The notes beneath the pieces were generated by a model, which saw nothing but the letters and a program-made list of their open reading frames with translations, made no database searches and had not been told where the DNA came from. 64,000 nucleotides of DNA from Muribaculaceae bacterium. GTDB taxonomy: Bacteria > Bacteroidota > Bacteroidia > Bacteroidales > Muribaculaceae. Below are positions 1 through 9,031 of this stretch, in pieces (within the stretch, counting starts at the first letter, position 1; each line of letters begins with the position of its first letter). The translations under genes and the position numbers were made by a program. The DNA is taken from positions 1 through 64,000 of the forward strand of contig JAFLTY010000006.1 of the NCBI GenBank assembly GCA_022509065.1. Reading direction: 5' to 3'.

Positions 1-56
1 GTCAAAGTACGAGTTGTTGTTGGTTCAATATTTACTCTTAAACATTGAATCCGATA

Positions 57-87
57 CAAAGGTACGACAATTAAAAATATCAACAAA
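57..87 (-). promoter_or_regulatory. Bacteroidetes-type promoter reading off the left edge
   Basis: On the minus strand a TTTG (84-87) is followed after 19 nt by TACCTTTG (57-64), a full match to the Bacteroidetes sigma-ABfr consensus TTTG-N19/20-TAnnTTTG. It points leftwards, so the gene it serves lies outside the window. The rest of 1-255 holds no ORF. It contains a small imperfect hairpin near 163-183 (arms GTCGG/CCGAC) downstream of the recombinase, with no clear T-run. Confidence 0.7.
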
Positions 88-255
88 ACAAATAACCAAT
101 ATTTAACACATTTTAATATTTGCGTAACCAACAAAGATTGTAAAAGGGGTAAGGAGAGAGTTGTCGGCCGCAAGCGACCGACCGCTATGACAAAAGAAGG
201 GAGCTTCTCTCCCGTTGGGGCGAGAGTAGTTAAGAAAGATAAAGGAGGTGGTAGG

Positions 256-1386
256 CTACTTGAAGAGGGCTTCGATGACGTTCATTATTTGCTTGGAAGT
301 CATGCTTTTTAGTAAAGCGATTGCTTTGGCTTCCTTGGAAGAATAGGTCGAATTCAGGTTTATGACGTGTGTATCGTCGGAGTTTTCACGAAAGAGATTC
401 ATCAGAGTGAAATCTGTGCGACTGGTGTCGAAACTGCCCATGTATCTTTCGGTAGTGGCAAGATTACTATGACCCAGGATGTCTTTGATGGCTGACGGTT
501 CGGCACCGGCTTCCATGGCGATATGAGCGAAGGCATGTCGGCTGATGTGCATGGTTAGTTTGGTTTTGATGTTCGCCATAATACCGATTTTTCTGAGGTT
601 GCGGTTTATAAACGCGTTGCGTGAGGACAAATCGATGTATAACTTATGGCGCAAATCGGGTTTCATGCGGTCGCGGTCGGCCTGCGTGACAAATTTGGCA
701 TAAGGTGCATTGTTATCGAGTAGGGGAAAGATGTAGTGTTGAGGCAGGACGGTGTTTGTCTTATACATATTTAATATCTCGAGAGCCTGTTTGACGAGGA
801 CGAGATCGCGGTCTTTGTGGTTCTTCCCCATCTGATAATGCAAACGGCCGTTTTCGGTAATATTAAGCCAGCGTAGCTGTATAAGGTCGGAAGCCCTTAT
901 GCCGGCACAGTAATAACTGAACAAGAAGTAGTTACGACAATGCCACAAGGTGGTGCCCGGTGTAAGTTGCAATGAATGAATCTGTTTCATGTCGGATTCG
1001 GTGAGTTTCTCCCTTACGGTTTTTACGCCCTTGTATTTGAAACGCAAGAAAGGATTTTTGCCCGGATCCATGACCCCTATCTCTATTGCCCGATGAACAA
1101 GGGCTTTCAATATGACAAACTGTATGGCTATTGTGTTGGGATGCAATAGTTTGCCGGGTTCGTGACGGTTTTCCCATTTGTGCAGGAAATCGTCAAATTT
1201 GATAAGAAACTCCACAGTAATATCATCGAAACTAAAGTCCGGGGTATTTATTGATACCTTGAATTCTTCGAGTTTGTTAATAAACCCGCAATATTTACGC
1301 CAGTTACGCCAACTACCCTTGTTATAAAGCATTTCAGCCCTTTCTCTGGCAAAAGCCAAAAAAGAAAGCGTGCCGTTATTATCCAT
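256..1386 (-). CDS. tyrosine recombinase / phage integrase family, short form
   Basis: Site-specific tyrosine recombinase of the Bacteroidales integrase type. The C-terminal catalytic domain is complete: box I Arg in AGIRASD, a Lys in the GKNHKDRD turn, the HISRH motif, the GH of ILGHSN, and the nucleophile Tyr in TTERYMG. The frame is open back to 1458, but I chose the ATG at 1386 (376 aa) because a consensus promoter sits at 1428-1459 and its expected transcription start lies inside the longer frame. With this start the protein begins almost directly at the SAM-like core-binding domain and lacks the N-terminal arm-binding domain seen in the recombinase at 9032. No inverted repeat target was found next to it. 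It faces pgk from behind a strong terminator. Its role (inversion, mobile element or chromosome) cannot be told from the sequence. Confidence 0.85.
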   Translation of the reverse strand: MDNNGTLSFLAFARERAEMLYNKGSWRNWRKYCGFINKLEEFKVSINTPDFSFDDITVEFLIKFDDFLHKWENRHEPGKLLHPNTIAIQFVILKALVHRAIEIGVMDPGKNPFLRFKYKGVKTVREKLTESDMKQIHSLQLTPGTTLWHCRNYFLFSYYCAGIRASDLIQLRWLNITENGRLHYQMGKNHKDRDLVLVKQALEILNMYKTNTVLPQHYIFPLLDNNAPYAKFVTQADRDRMKPDLRHKLYIDLSSRNAFINRNLRKIGIMANIKTKLTMHISRHAFAHIAMEAGAEPSAIKDILGHSNLATTERYMGSFDTSRTDFTLMNLFRENSDDTHVINLNSTYSSKEAKAIALLKSMTSKQIMNVIEALFK

Positions 1387-1427
1387 TGAAAAGTGTATTG
1401 AAAAAGAGACCCAGGTTTTATTTGTCG

Positions 1428-1459
1428 CAAAGTTAGACAAATGAGCGCAGTCGTACAAA
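1428..1459 (-). promoter_or_regulatory. promoter of the short recombinase
   Basis: Minus-strand TTTG (1456-1459), 20-nt spacer, TAACTTTG (1428-1435): a full match to the Bacteroidetes promoter consensus. The predicted start near 1421 gives a leader of about 35 nt to the ATG at 1386, and decides that start. Confidence 0.7.
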
Positions 1460-1463
1460 TAAG

Positions 1464-1499
1464 GAGAGTGTCACGCGTGTTAATATACGTGACACTCTC
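1464..1499 (-). terminator. terminator-like perfect hairpin after pgk
   Basis: A perfect 12-bp inverted repeat (1464-1475 and 1488-1499, arm GAGAGTGTCACG) with a 12-nt loop lies just beyond the pgk stop codon on the minus strand and before the recombinase promoter. The T-run after it is weak (CTTATTTG), so termination is inferred from position and stem strength. Confidence 0.6.
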
Positions 1500-1536
1500 A
1501 ATTATTTCAAATGTTGGGATACGGTCGAGCCGGCTT

Positions 1537-2784
1537 TTATTTTACAGCGGCAACGCCGGGCAGTTCCTTGCCTTCGATTGCCTCGAGGAGGGCACCACCA
1601 CCTGTCGAAACGTACGATACCTTGTCGGCAAGACCAAACTTGTTGATGCAAGCTACCGAGTCACCACCACCTACGAGCGAGAAGGCTCCGTTGGCTGTAG
1701 CTTCGACGATAGCGTCGGCTATAGCGCGACTGCCACCGGTGAAGTTGTCAAACTCAAAGACACCTGCGGGGCCGTTCCAAAGAATAGTCTTCGCGTTGAC
1801 AATAGCGTCGCGGAATTTCTTGCGTGTTTCGGGGCCTGCGTCCAATCCTTCCCATCCGTCGGGAATTTCTTTTACAGAGACCACCATGGTGTTGGCGTTG
1901 TTGTCGAAAGCATCAGCGGCGATACAGTCGGTACCGAGAAGGAGGTTGACGCCTTTTTCTTTGGCTTTCTTGATGATGTCGAGAGCCAGGTCGAGTTTGT
2001 CGTTCTCGCAAAGCGAGTTACCTACGTGACCGCCCATTGCCTTAGCGAAGGTATATGTCATGCCACCGCAGAGAATAAGGTTGTCTACCTTATCCATGAG
2101 GTTTTCGATGATGCCTATTTTTGTTGAAACCTTCGAGCCGCCCATGATTGCGGTGAAGGGATGTTTGATGTCTTTAAGGATATTGTCGACGGCTTTGACT
2201 TCGTTTTCCATCAGGTAACCGAGCATTTTGTGATCGGTGTCGAAATAGTCGGCGACAACGGCTGTCGAAGCGTGGCGACGGTGAGCAGTGCCAAAAGCGT
2301 CGTTTACATATACGTCGGCATAGCGTGCGAGAGTCTTCGCAAATTCTTTCTGACGTTCTTTCATTTCTTTCTTAGCGGCATCGTAAGCCGGGTCTTCTTT
2401 GTCGATACCCACGGGCTTGCCTTCTTCTTCGGGGTGGAAACGGAGGTTTTCGAGAAGGAGCACGTCGCCGGGTTTTAAAGCGGCGGCCTTGTCGGCAGCT
2501 TTAGCGCAGTCTTCGGCAAATTGTACTTCGGTGCCAAGAGCTTTTGCAACGGCATCTTTTATTTGCGAAAGTGACATTTTGGGGTTCACCTTTCCTTTTG
2601 GCTTGCCCATGTGCGACATTATGATGAGACTGCCACCGTCGTTAAGAATTTTCTTAAGAGTGGGAAGCGCGCCGCGAATACGAGTATCGTCGCTTATTGT
2701 GCCATCCTCGTTGAGGGGTACATTAAAGTCGACACGCACTATAGCTTTCTGATTTTTGAAATTGTAATCGTTAATCTTTGCCAT
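1537..2784 (-). CDS. pgk: phosphoglycerate kinase
   Basis: Glycolytic enzyme, cytoplasmic, transferring the 1-phosphate of 1,3-bisphosphoglycerate to ADP. At 415 aa it has the usual length. Recognisable signatures are the N-terminal VRVDFNVPL, the substrate region around [12 protein letters not shown], the hinge and ADP-binding stretch [12 protein letters not shown], and the C-terminal GGGDS plus STGGGALLE motifs. A consensus promoter lies about 150 bp upstream and a hairpin terminator follows, so it appears to be a single-gene transcript. Identification is secure. Confidence 0.98.
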   Translation of the reverse strand: MAKINDYNFKNQKAIVRVDFNVPLNEDGTISDDTRIRGALPTLKKILNDGGSLIIMSHMGKPKGKVNPKMSLSQIKDAVAKALGTEVQFAEDCAKAADKAAALKPGDVLLLENLRFHPEEEGKPVGIDKEDPAYDAAKKEMKERQKEFAKTLARYADVYVNDAFGTAHRRHASTAVVADYFDTDHKMLGYLMENEVKAVDNILKDIKHPFTAIMGGSKVSTKIGIIENLMDKVDNLILCGGMTYTFAKAMGGHVGNSLCENDKLDLALDIIKKAKEKGVNLLLGTDCIAADAFDNNANTMVVSVKEIPDGWEGLDAGPETRKKFRDAIVNAKTILWNGPAGVFEFDNFTGGSRAIADAIVEATANGAFSLVGGGDSVACINKFGLADKVSYVSTGGGALLEAIEGKELPGVAAVK

Positions 2785-2932
2785 GATTTTATGTTTTAAT
2801 TAGTTAGAATTTTCCCGTTTGACGAAAAACTTGGTTGTTTTTTATCTTACAAAACTGTCAGAAGTTTTTATACTTGCGTTTATAGAAAGAGGTCGATTAA
2901 AAACCCAAAAAGTCTCCTAATTTTTAACACTG

Positions 2933-2963
2933 CAAATTTAGACATTTTTTCGCATAACACAAA
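2933..2963 (-). promoter_or_regulatory. pgk promoter
   Basis: TTTG (2960-2963), 19-nt spacer, TAAATTTG (2933-2940) on the minus strand: full consensus. The predicted leader to the pgk ATG is about 140 nt. The 2785-3145 gap between pgk and the CHAT gene holds only this promoter and the divergent one at 3014-3045. Confidence 0.8.
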
Positions 2964-3013
2964 GTTGTCTGCAAATCAGGCCGCTGCAGTTACCATGGCA
3001 CGAGGTGGCAGGT

Positions 3014-3045
3014 TTTGGTAATGAATGGCATTATTATTATTTTTG
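3014..3045 (+). promoter_or_regulatory. promoter of the CHAT gene
   Basis: Plus-strand TTTG (3014-3017), 20-nt spacer, TATTTTTG (3038-3045). It lies about 100 nt before the chosen CHAT start and is divergent from the pgk promoter. Confidence 0.65.
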
Positions 3046-3145
3046 CTTGAGAAAATGGAAACACTCCTGATAGCTCTTATGTTCAAGTAGTTTCCGGTTG
3101 ATTAGTGATGCGGATTTAAGTGAAAGACCGATAATTTTAGTTGCG

Positions 3146-6100
3146 ATGAGGACTTTTGTTGTCTTAATGTTAGCGTTGTTTTGTATGGGAACGACTCATG
3201 GTCAGATATTGGTGGCCGAGGAGTTGGACACGATACCTGTCGGATTGCGTTCGGAGGGGAGATATTCTGAGTTGGTTAATTATCTTAATGTGAAACGCGA
3301 CACGTTGGAGAAGGAAGGCCAAACGGAGAGTCTCACCTACGCGTTGATGTTGCTGGATCTTAGCGGCGTCAAAGCGCTGACTGGAGATTGTGACAGTGAA
3401 CGCGATATAGAGTTGGCGTTGAATTATATAGAAGGACTCGATGTGGAATGGCTCAGTTACTGGATAGCAACCTTGTCGTGTGTCGGTGATTTCAACAAAG
3501 CGAAATGTTATGACAGGTCGTTGCAAATAATGAGACGACAAAAAAAATATTGCGAAAACAAATATGGAGCAGAAAGCGAGGAGACATGTAAGAGCATTTT
3601 GAATTTGGCTGAGAACAGTTACCTATCCGGAGATTATGATTTGGTGGAAGAGTACTGCAAAGAGGGTATAAAACGAAGCGAAACTCGAATGAATGATGAA
3701 GTCGACCTATACGACATGTTTGTGATGTATCTCAACAACGTATATGAGTTAAAGCGCGTAAACGGTGTAGATAGATTGAGGGAGCAGATTGACCTTCAAC
3801 TCGCCCAACTGAAAAGGACTGAACAGAAGAAGAGTGTTGACCCAGAGATGTATCTATACCAGCTTTATAATCTGGCGTCTTTGTATTTCGATGTCGAAGA
3901 ATATGACGAGGCAATGCGGTATGCATACGTCGGTATGGAAAAAGCTGAACAACTCATAGGAAAAGACAACGAGAACTACGCTGATTTAGCAGGGTTATAT
4001 ATCATTGCGAAAAAGCTGTCGGGTAACCTTAATGAAGTGACGCAGATGCAATTGGAGAATTTGCAACGGCGCGAGACATTATTGGATAAGGACAGTGAAT
4101 ATTATTATCGTCAAACGAAAGATATTGCAGCCGATTATGCGAGGATGTATCGCTATGAAGACGCTATAAGGGTCATTACTGCGCTTTTGAGGGAGATAAA
4201 AGAAAGTGAGGGAGAGACATCGCAAAATTATAGCGATGCATTGGAGGCACTCGTGTCGTATAAAATGAGTAATGAGGATTACGGGGATTGTGTAACGTTG
4301 TTAAACAGGGCTATCGAGCTCAATAAATTGCGTGGCGATTACAAATATCTTATCACAGAAATGTCACTGTCTACATTATATTACAATCTTGGGGAGTATC
4401 TGAAAGCTATTGAGACCAGCGAGAATATACTCAAGGATTTGGAGGCTTTTGCGACCGATGAACAGACTGCTAAGTTGATGTCAGCCCTAAAGCAGTCCGA
4501 GCTGTCAACTTTGAGTAACAGTTATTCAAGATTGGGCAACAAACAAAAAGCAGCCTATTGCCAGCTTGAGCTCTTACGTCTTATAGAGAAGGAGACAGGG
4601 CAGACATATCCCGATAGCGTGACGGCTGAATTAATGGCCGAGATGGAAGGGCGAGAATACGCTTATACTCCGGAAGACATTGCGTTGATCGAGGAACTCA
4701 ACAAGGAAGAACTTGCCATGCTTGAAGAGTACGGTCAACTTGATACTCCGGAATATCCTTCTTACCTGCTTGATTGTGCCACGCCGTATATACTGACGAG
4801 GCAGTATGACCAAGCGCTTCGGTATATAGAAGAAAGTCTTGAGTCATACAAGCGGTTGAATTATTCCCATACACTGGATTATGCAGATTGTCTGGAGATA
4901 TATGCCAATTGCTGTCAGGCTATGGGCAAGAAAGCCGAGGCTATTGACGCTTATAGAAAAAGCCTAACTGTCAAGGAGGGAAAACTGCCAGGAAATCACC
5001 CTGATGTTTTAAGCCTTAAGACACGGATTGCCACATTGGGTTATCTCAACGGCGAAGCAAGTATAAGTAAGTACGCTATAGAGGTGTCTGACGAGCTACG
5101 CAGCCTGCTAATCACTAACTTCGCCCAGCTAACGTCGGTTGATAGAAATATGTATTGGAACAAATACAAAGACTGGTTCCAAAAAGAGTTATTAATCATT
5201 ACAGCCGGTTTGGATAATGAAGATTTGCTTGAGACGGCATATGACGGTATTTTGTTAAGCAAAGGATTGTTGCTTAATACCGATATGGAGTTCGCCAAGT
5301 TGATTGCTGACAGCGATAACTCCGACTTATTGAACAAGTATTACAAACTCAGTATGTTGAGAACAGCTCTGAACCAAACTTCGGATATGTCGGCCGACGA
5401 ATATCAACGAAAAGAGACCGAAACTCGCATCTTGGAAAAAGAACTCATAGAAGCAAGTAAACAGTATGGCGATTACACCCGCAATCTTGATGTCAAATGG
5501 AACAACGTGAAAGAAAGATTGGGAGACGGATGTGTGGCCGTTGAGTTCGTGTCATATCCCAGCACGAACAACCGGTTAGAATATGCAGCATTTATCGTGA
5601 GTCCAGATAAAGACAAGCCTTCTTTTGAGAAGCTGTTCGACGAATCGGAGTTAAAGAGAGTATCCCCATCGACATATTATTCGACCCCCGACCTGTCCAG
5701 ACTGATATGGGGCAGACTGGACAATATCATCAAAGACGCACGCACCATATTTTTCGCACCGACAGGGGAGTTGTATAATATTGCCATTGAAACGTTGCCG
5801 ATGTACGAAGGTGACGGAATGATGACTGACAGATTTAACTTGCGCCGACTGTCATCGACTCGCGAACTGGCTAAACAAACCGAGAAGAAAGATTATCAAC
5901 GGGCATTTCTTTACGGCGGTATGCAATTTGACGAGACTGTGGCGTCGTTACAACAGGACATGGCGAATTATCCTATGCTTGCCAACAGAGCGTTTTCTTT
6001 TGACGCACAGATTGCCGAAACCCTAAGAGGAGGCGTATCTGATCTCCCCGGTACGGCCATAGAGGTGGACAACATAAGTCAGTCTTTTGATGGCAGTACG

Positions 6101-6823
6101 CTAAGACCCACAGTATATAAAGGCCTGCAGGCCACCGAGGCATCTTTGAAATCGTTGTCCGGTACCGATGTCAATCTTATGCACATAGCTACACATGGAT
6201 TTTATTGGACTGAATCGGAAGCGAAAAAGCTTGATGGGCTGTCGTTTCTTGCGAAAGAAAACGCGGGCTCGGCATATTATGCTGAAGATAGGGCATTGAC
6301 ACGTTCCGGTCTGTTGTTTACGGGAGCAAATAATGCCCTTGCCGGCATCGCCGTGCCCGACGGAGTTGAAGACGGTGTGCTGACGGCACAGGAAATATCC
6401 AAGCTCGATCTACGCGGTCTTGACCTTGTCGTTATGTCTGCCTGTCAGACCGGTCTGGGTGAAATAACGGGCGAAGGTGTTTTCGGACTGCAAAGAGGTT
6501 TCAAAAAAGCCGGAGCCAACACGATGATGATGAGTTTATGGAAAGTAGACGACCAAGCCACTCAAATGCTTATGACAAAGTTTTATGATGAGTTTCTTCA
6601 TGGCAAATCAAAGTCGGAAGCTCTGACCATGGCTCAACATTTTGTCAGGACTTATGAAAAAGAGGTTGAAATAGACAGCAATGCTAATCTTACCGCGTCA
6701 CAACGACGTAGAAAAGAAGCTCAAGGCGAGAGCCTCGAACAGAGTATTGAGAAAAAAATATCGCGACCTTATGAGGATCCGAAATATTGGGCAGCTTTTA
6801 TCCTTCTGGATGCGATAGACTGA
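3146..6823 (+). CDS. exported TPR-CHAT domain protein
   Basis: A 1225-residue protein. The frame opens at 3098, but the ATG at 3146 begins a typical signal peptide (MRTFVVLMLALFCMGTTHGQ), so I chose it and infer export to the periplasm or surface. The bulk (about residues 50-650) is helical and repeats in the tetratricopeptide manner (for example Y..ALRYIEESL.SY and A.DAYRKSLTVKE). The C-terminal about 400 residues are a CHAT domain, the caspase-like fold: the His of HIATHG at about residue 1017 and the Cys of SACQTG at about residue 1100 form the expected catalytic dyad, followed by GLQRGF, SLWKVDD and YWAAFIL. Known CHAT proteins are peptidases or scaffolds in various signalling and defence settings. 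The substrate here is unknown. It stands alone with its own promoter. Confidence 0.88.
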   Translation: MRTFVVLMLALFCMGTTHGQILVAEELDTIPVGLRSEGRYSELVNYLNVKRDTLEKEGQTESLTYALMLLDLSGVKALTGDCDSERDIELALNYIEGLDVEWLSYWIATLSCVGDFNKAKCYDRSLQIMRRQKKYCENKYGAESEETCKSILNLAENSYLSGDYDLVEEYCKEGIKRSETRMNDEVDLYDMFVMYLNNVYELKRVNGVDRLREQIDLQLAQLKRTEQKKSVDPEMYLYQLYNLASLYFDVEEYDEAMRYAYVGMEKAEQLIGKDNENYADLAGLYIIAKKLSGNLNEVTQMQLENLQRRETLLDKDSEYYYRQTKDIAADYARMYRYEDAIRVITALLREIKESEGETSQNYSDALEALVSYKMSNEDYGDCVTLLNRAIELNKLRGDYKYLITEMSLSTLYYNLGEYLKAIETSENILKDLEAFATDEQTAKLMSALKQSELSTLSNSYSRLGNKQKAAYCQLELLRLIEKETGQTYPDSVTAELMAEMEGREYAYTPEDIALIEELNKEELAMLEEYGQLDTPEYPSYLLDCATPYILTRQYDQALRYIEESLESYKRLNYSHTLDYADCLEIYANCCQAMGKKAEAIDAYRKSLTVKEGKLPGNHPDVLSLKTRIATLGYLNGEASISKYAIEVSDELRSLLITNFAQLTSVDRNMYWNKYKDWFQKELLIITAGLDNEDLLETAYDGILLSKGLLLNTDMEFAKLIADSDNSDLLNKYYKLSMLRTALNQTSDMSADEYQRKETETRILEKELIEASKQYGDYTRNLDVKWNNVKERLGDGCVAVEFVSYPSTNNRLEYAAFIVSPDKDKPSFEKLFDESELKRVSPSTYYSTPDLSRLIWGRLDNIIKDARTIFFAPTGELYNIAIETLPMYEGDGMMTDRFNLRRLSSTRELAKQTEKKDYQRAFLYGGMQFDETVASLQQDMANYPMLANRAFSFDAQIAETLRGGVSDLPGTAIEVDNISQSFDGSTLRPTVYKGLQATEASLKSLSGTDVNLMHIATHGFYWTESEAKKLDGLSFLAKENAGSAYYAEDRALTRSGLLFTGANNALAGIAVPDGVEDGVLTAQEISKLDLRGLDLVVMSACQTGLGEITGEGVFGLQRGFKKAGANTMMMSLWKVDDQATQMLMTKFYDEFLHGKSKSEALTMAQHFVRTYEKEVEIDSNANLTASQRRRKEAQGESLEQSIEKKISRPYEDPKYWAAFILLDAID

Positions 6824-6900
6824 ACAGACTTCTATTTTGAACCTTTGGAGTGATTTTCAGCGTTTCAATTTCGAAAAATTTTGAAATGAGATTTTGAAAG

Positions 6901-6932
6901 TTTGGATAAGTCAAAAAAAATTGCTTACTTTG
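6901..6932 (+). promoter_or_regulatory. promoter of the rpmB cluster
   Basis: TTTG (6901-6904), 20-nt spacer, TTACTTTG (6925-6932), one base from the -7 consensus. The leader to rpmB is about 115 nt, long enough to hold a ribosomal-protein autoregulatory structure, but I could not identify one. Confidence 0.65.
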
Positions 6933-7056
6933 CAGCCGATTTGTGGCTCATCCTTAAAAGTCGTTAGGAATGATGCACTTGGCGACGATATGAGAACTGA
7001 GATGGCGGCCACACGATCTTTATAGTAACGATTTAATTAGAAATACATTAACAGCC

Positions 7057-7320
7057 ATGTCAAAGATTTGTCAAATAACAGGCAAAAAAGCTATTACGGG
7101 CAACAACGTTTCGCACTCGAAACGCCGTACTAAACGCAGATTCAATGTCAATCTTTTCACAAAAAAGTTCTACTGGGTGGAACAGGGCATCTGGATTAGC
7201 TTGACTATTTCTGCCGCAGGTCTGCGCACCATCAATAAAATCGGACTCAACGCCGCTATGATGCAGGCAGCCGAAAAAGGTTTTTTAACAGATAAAGATA
7301 TTAAAATTTTAGGATTCTAA
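7057..7320 (+). CDS. rpmB: 50S ribosomal protein L28
   Basis: An 87-residue ribosomal protein of the large subunit. It begins [20 protein letters not shown] and continues with the [13 protein letters not shown] stretch typical of L28. It is first in a three-gene cluster with rpmG (5 nt gap) and the DUF4295 gene, the common Bacteroidetes arrangement. A promoter lies at 6901-6932 and a strong terminator closes the cluster at 7771. Confidence 0.97.
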   Translation: MSKICQITGKKAITGNNVSHSKRRTKRRFNVNLFTKKFYWVEQGIWISLTISAAGLRTINKIGLNAAMMQAAEKGFLTDKDIKILGF

Positions 7321-7325
7321 GAGCG

Positions 7326-7514
7326 ATGGCAAAGAAAGCAAAAGGTAATCGCGTGCAGGTCATCCTCGAGTGCACCGAACACAAGGCAAGCGGCATGCCC
7401 GGTACTTCACGTTATATCACTACCAAAAACCGCAAGAATACTACAGAACGTCTTGAGCTGAAAAAATACAACCCGATATTGAAGCGCATGACCGTTCATA
7501 AGGAAATTAAATAA
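7326..7514 (+). CDS. rpmG: 50S ribosomal protein L33
   Basis: A 62-residue large-subunit protein with the L33 pattern [23 protein letters not shown] and [10 protein letters not shown]. The zinc-ligand cysteines of the C+ form are absent (a single Cys remains), so it is the zinc-independent type. It is transcribed between rpmB and the DUF4295 gene. Confidence 0.96.
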   Translation: MAKKAKGNRVQVILECTEHKASGMPGTSRYITTKNRKNTTERLELKKYNPILKRMTVHKEIK

Positions 7515-7559
7515 TATTCACCTCGAGTACGAGATTAACCACACAGAAATTACTGAACT

Positions 7560-7709
7560 ATGGCAAAGAAAACCGTGGCCTCTCTCCAAAAAGGTGAAGG
7601 CCGTACTTATAGCAAAGTTATAAAGATGGTCAAATCGACCAAAACAGGCGCTTATACATTCCAGGAACAGATGGTACCCAACGATGCCGTCAAGGATGTC
7701 TTGAAATAA
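7560..7709 (+). CDS. DUF4295 family small basic protein
   Basis: A 49-residue ORF starting ATG at 7560, beginning MAKKTVASLQKGEGRTYSKV and ending NDAVKDVLK. It matches my recollection of DUF4295, a small basic protein encoded directly after rpmB-rpmG across Bacteroidetes. Position and Lys-rich composition suggest a ribosome-associated role, which is inference only. The strong terminator 18 nt after its stop marks it as the last gene of the transcript. Confidence 0.85.
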   Translation: MAKKTVASLQKGEGRTYSKVIKMVKSTKTGAYTFQEQMVPNDAVKDVLK

Positions 7710-7726
7710 GAGTAGACGCCTTATAT

Positions 7727-7771
7727 AAAACACCGCGGTCACTGAGTCGATTCAGTGACCGCGGTTGTTTT
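7727..7771. terminator. strong bidirectional intrinsic terminator
   Basis: A 13-bp perfect stem (7733-7745 with 7752-7764, arm CCGCGGTCACTGA, loop of 6) is flanked by AAAA on the left and TTGTTTT on the right, so it can end both the rpmB cluster (+) and the converging Ntn hydrolase gene (-). Confidence 0.92.
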
Positions 7772-7798
7772 ATGTAGTTGTGTATGATAAACGGGGGA

Positions 7799-8860
7799 TT
7801 AATACATGGGTGTGAAGGGCTTGGTGGCTACCAGATGGTTGTTTATGTTGCCGAAGAAGTCGGCGCGGTGAGTCGTGTCAAGCATCAGAACAGGAGCGCC
7901 GGGTGCCAGGTTGAGTTGGGTGAGGTCGATGTAGAACATGCCCATTTCGTCGGCGAACTTGAAGTTGTATCGTCCGCGGTTGATATCGGCTATTGAGCGC
8001 CATTGAGAAGACGACAGGTTAGGCTGCCCGGGAACTTCGTAACCGTATGCGACACTGACACCGTCGATAACCGAGTTTAGTTCAGCCTGAGCCACATCCG
8101 AGCTAACGCCGGCAGTTGGGACATGGTGGATGAAGTATGATGCGCGGGCAAAGCGTTCAGGAGAACGTACGCCACCGGGAAGGAAATTCTGACCGCCAAC
8201 CGATTCCCAGTAATCGTTAATTGCATTCATCGAGGGGAAGCACGGGTCGTTAGTCATCACTTGATAGTCCTTGGAGACATAGACATGGAGTTCGGCATTT
8301 TGATACTCCATGATGAGTGTCTTGCCGCTCTTGTCGGTGATTGCCCAGTGAAGCAGCGAAACGGTACCACCGTCAAAAGTTTGTCCGGCAATGGCAAAAT
8401 CGTTGTTGTCAAGCCACTGCTGTACCTCGTCGACAGTGGCGAAATTGTCAAGGAAATAGCTTACGAGTACGGCCAGACTCATTACGGGAACCGGCGAATC
8501 GGCACCTCCTGTTTTATATTTGGACACCTTGCAGAACAGACCGTTCATGACAAGGCCTTTCTCATTCATGCCCTCGGTGACACCGCCACCGTAGCTGACT
8601 GCAAGTACACTGCCATATTTTGATGTCCATTGAAAACGGTTGCCGCTGGGCATGCTCTCCTTTGCGATGCCTGCGGGATATACGTACAGATTAGTGGGAA
8701 TAGGTGTGCGCCAGTCAAGTGTGCGCCCTACCATTACAATGTCAGTGCTGTCACCGCGAAAAACTATGCGACTGCAGGCGTTGGCCTCGTTGGGTGTGAT
8801 AAACATAAAGGCAAACATCGAACCTACAGCCAACCCTTTAAGAATAGATGTGATTTTCAT
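7799..8860 (-). CDS. exported choloylglycine hydrolase / penicillin V acylase family amidase
   Basis: A 353-residue linear amide C-N hydrolase. A signal peptide (residues 1-28, ending NEANA) precedes Cys29. In this Ntn-hydrolase family the Cys becomes the N-terminal nucleophile after cleavage, and here signal cleavage itself would expose it. CSR and the Asp of GRTLDW (about residue 49) are in their expected places, followed by the Asn-containing GGGVTEGMNEKGL segment. Family members hydrolyse bile-salt amides, penicillin V or N-acyl-homoserine lactones. The substrate cannot be read from the sequence. It is monocistronic and ends at the shared terminator at 7727-7771. I saw no full consensus promoter in 8861-9031. 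Confidence 0.9.
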   Translation of the reverse strand: MKITSILKGLAVGSMFAFMFITPNEANACSRIVFRGDSTDIVMVGRTLDWRTPIPTNLYVYPAGIAKESMPSGNRFQWTSKYGSVLAVSYGGGVTEGMNEKGLVMNGLFCKVSKYKTGGADSPVPVMSLAVLVSYFLDNFATVDEVQQWLDNNDFAIAGQTFDGGTVSLLHWAITDKSGKTLIMEYQNAELHVYVSKDYQVMTNDPCFPSMNAINDYWESVGGQNFLPGGVRSPERFARASYFIHHVPTAGVSSDVAQAELNSVIDGVSVAYGYEVPGQPNLSSSQWRSIADINRGRYNFKFADEMGMFYIDLTQLNLAPGAPVLMLDTTHRADFFGNINNHLVATKPFTPMY

Positions 8861-9031
8861 AATAAGTTTAAATTTTAAGATTTTGATGTGATATCGAAAA
8901 AGTTTTTTCTAATATAACACCGGCATCCGACATTTGTTCATGGTCACGCAGTATATTCGTGTCGTAGAGATAACAAAGTCGGTATAGTGTTAGAGCATAA
9001 TTGTATTTTTCGATAAAACATTAATCAAGAA

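Noticed and set aside
1441-2752. Long plus-strand frames antisense to pgk
   Set aside because: They mirror the codon bias of pgk, have no signature of their own, and pgk is certain on the other strand.
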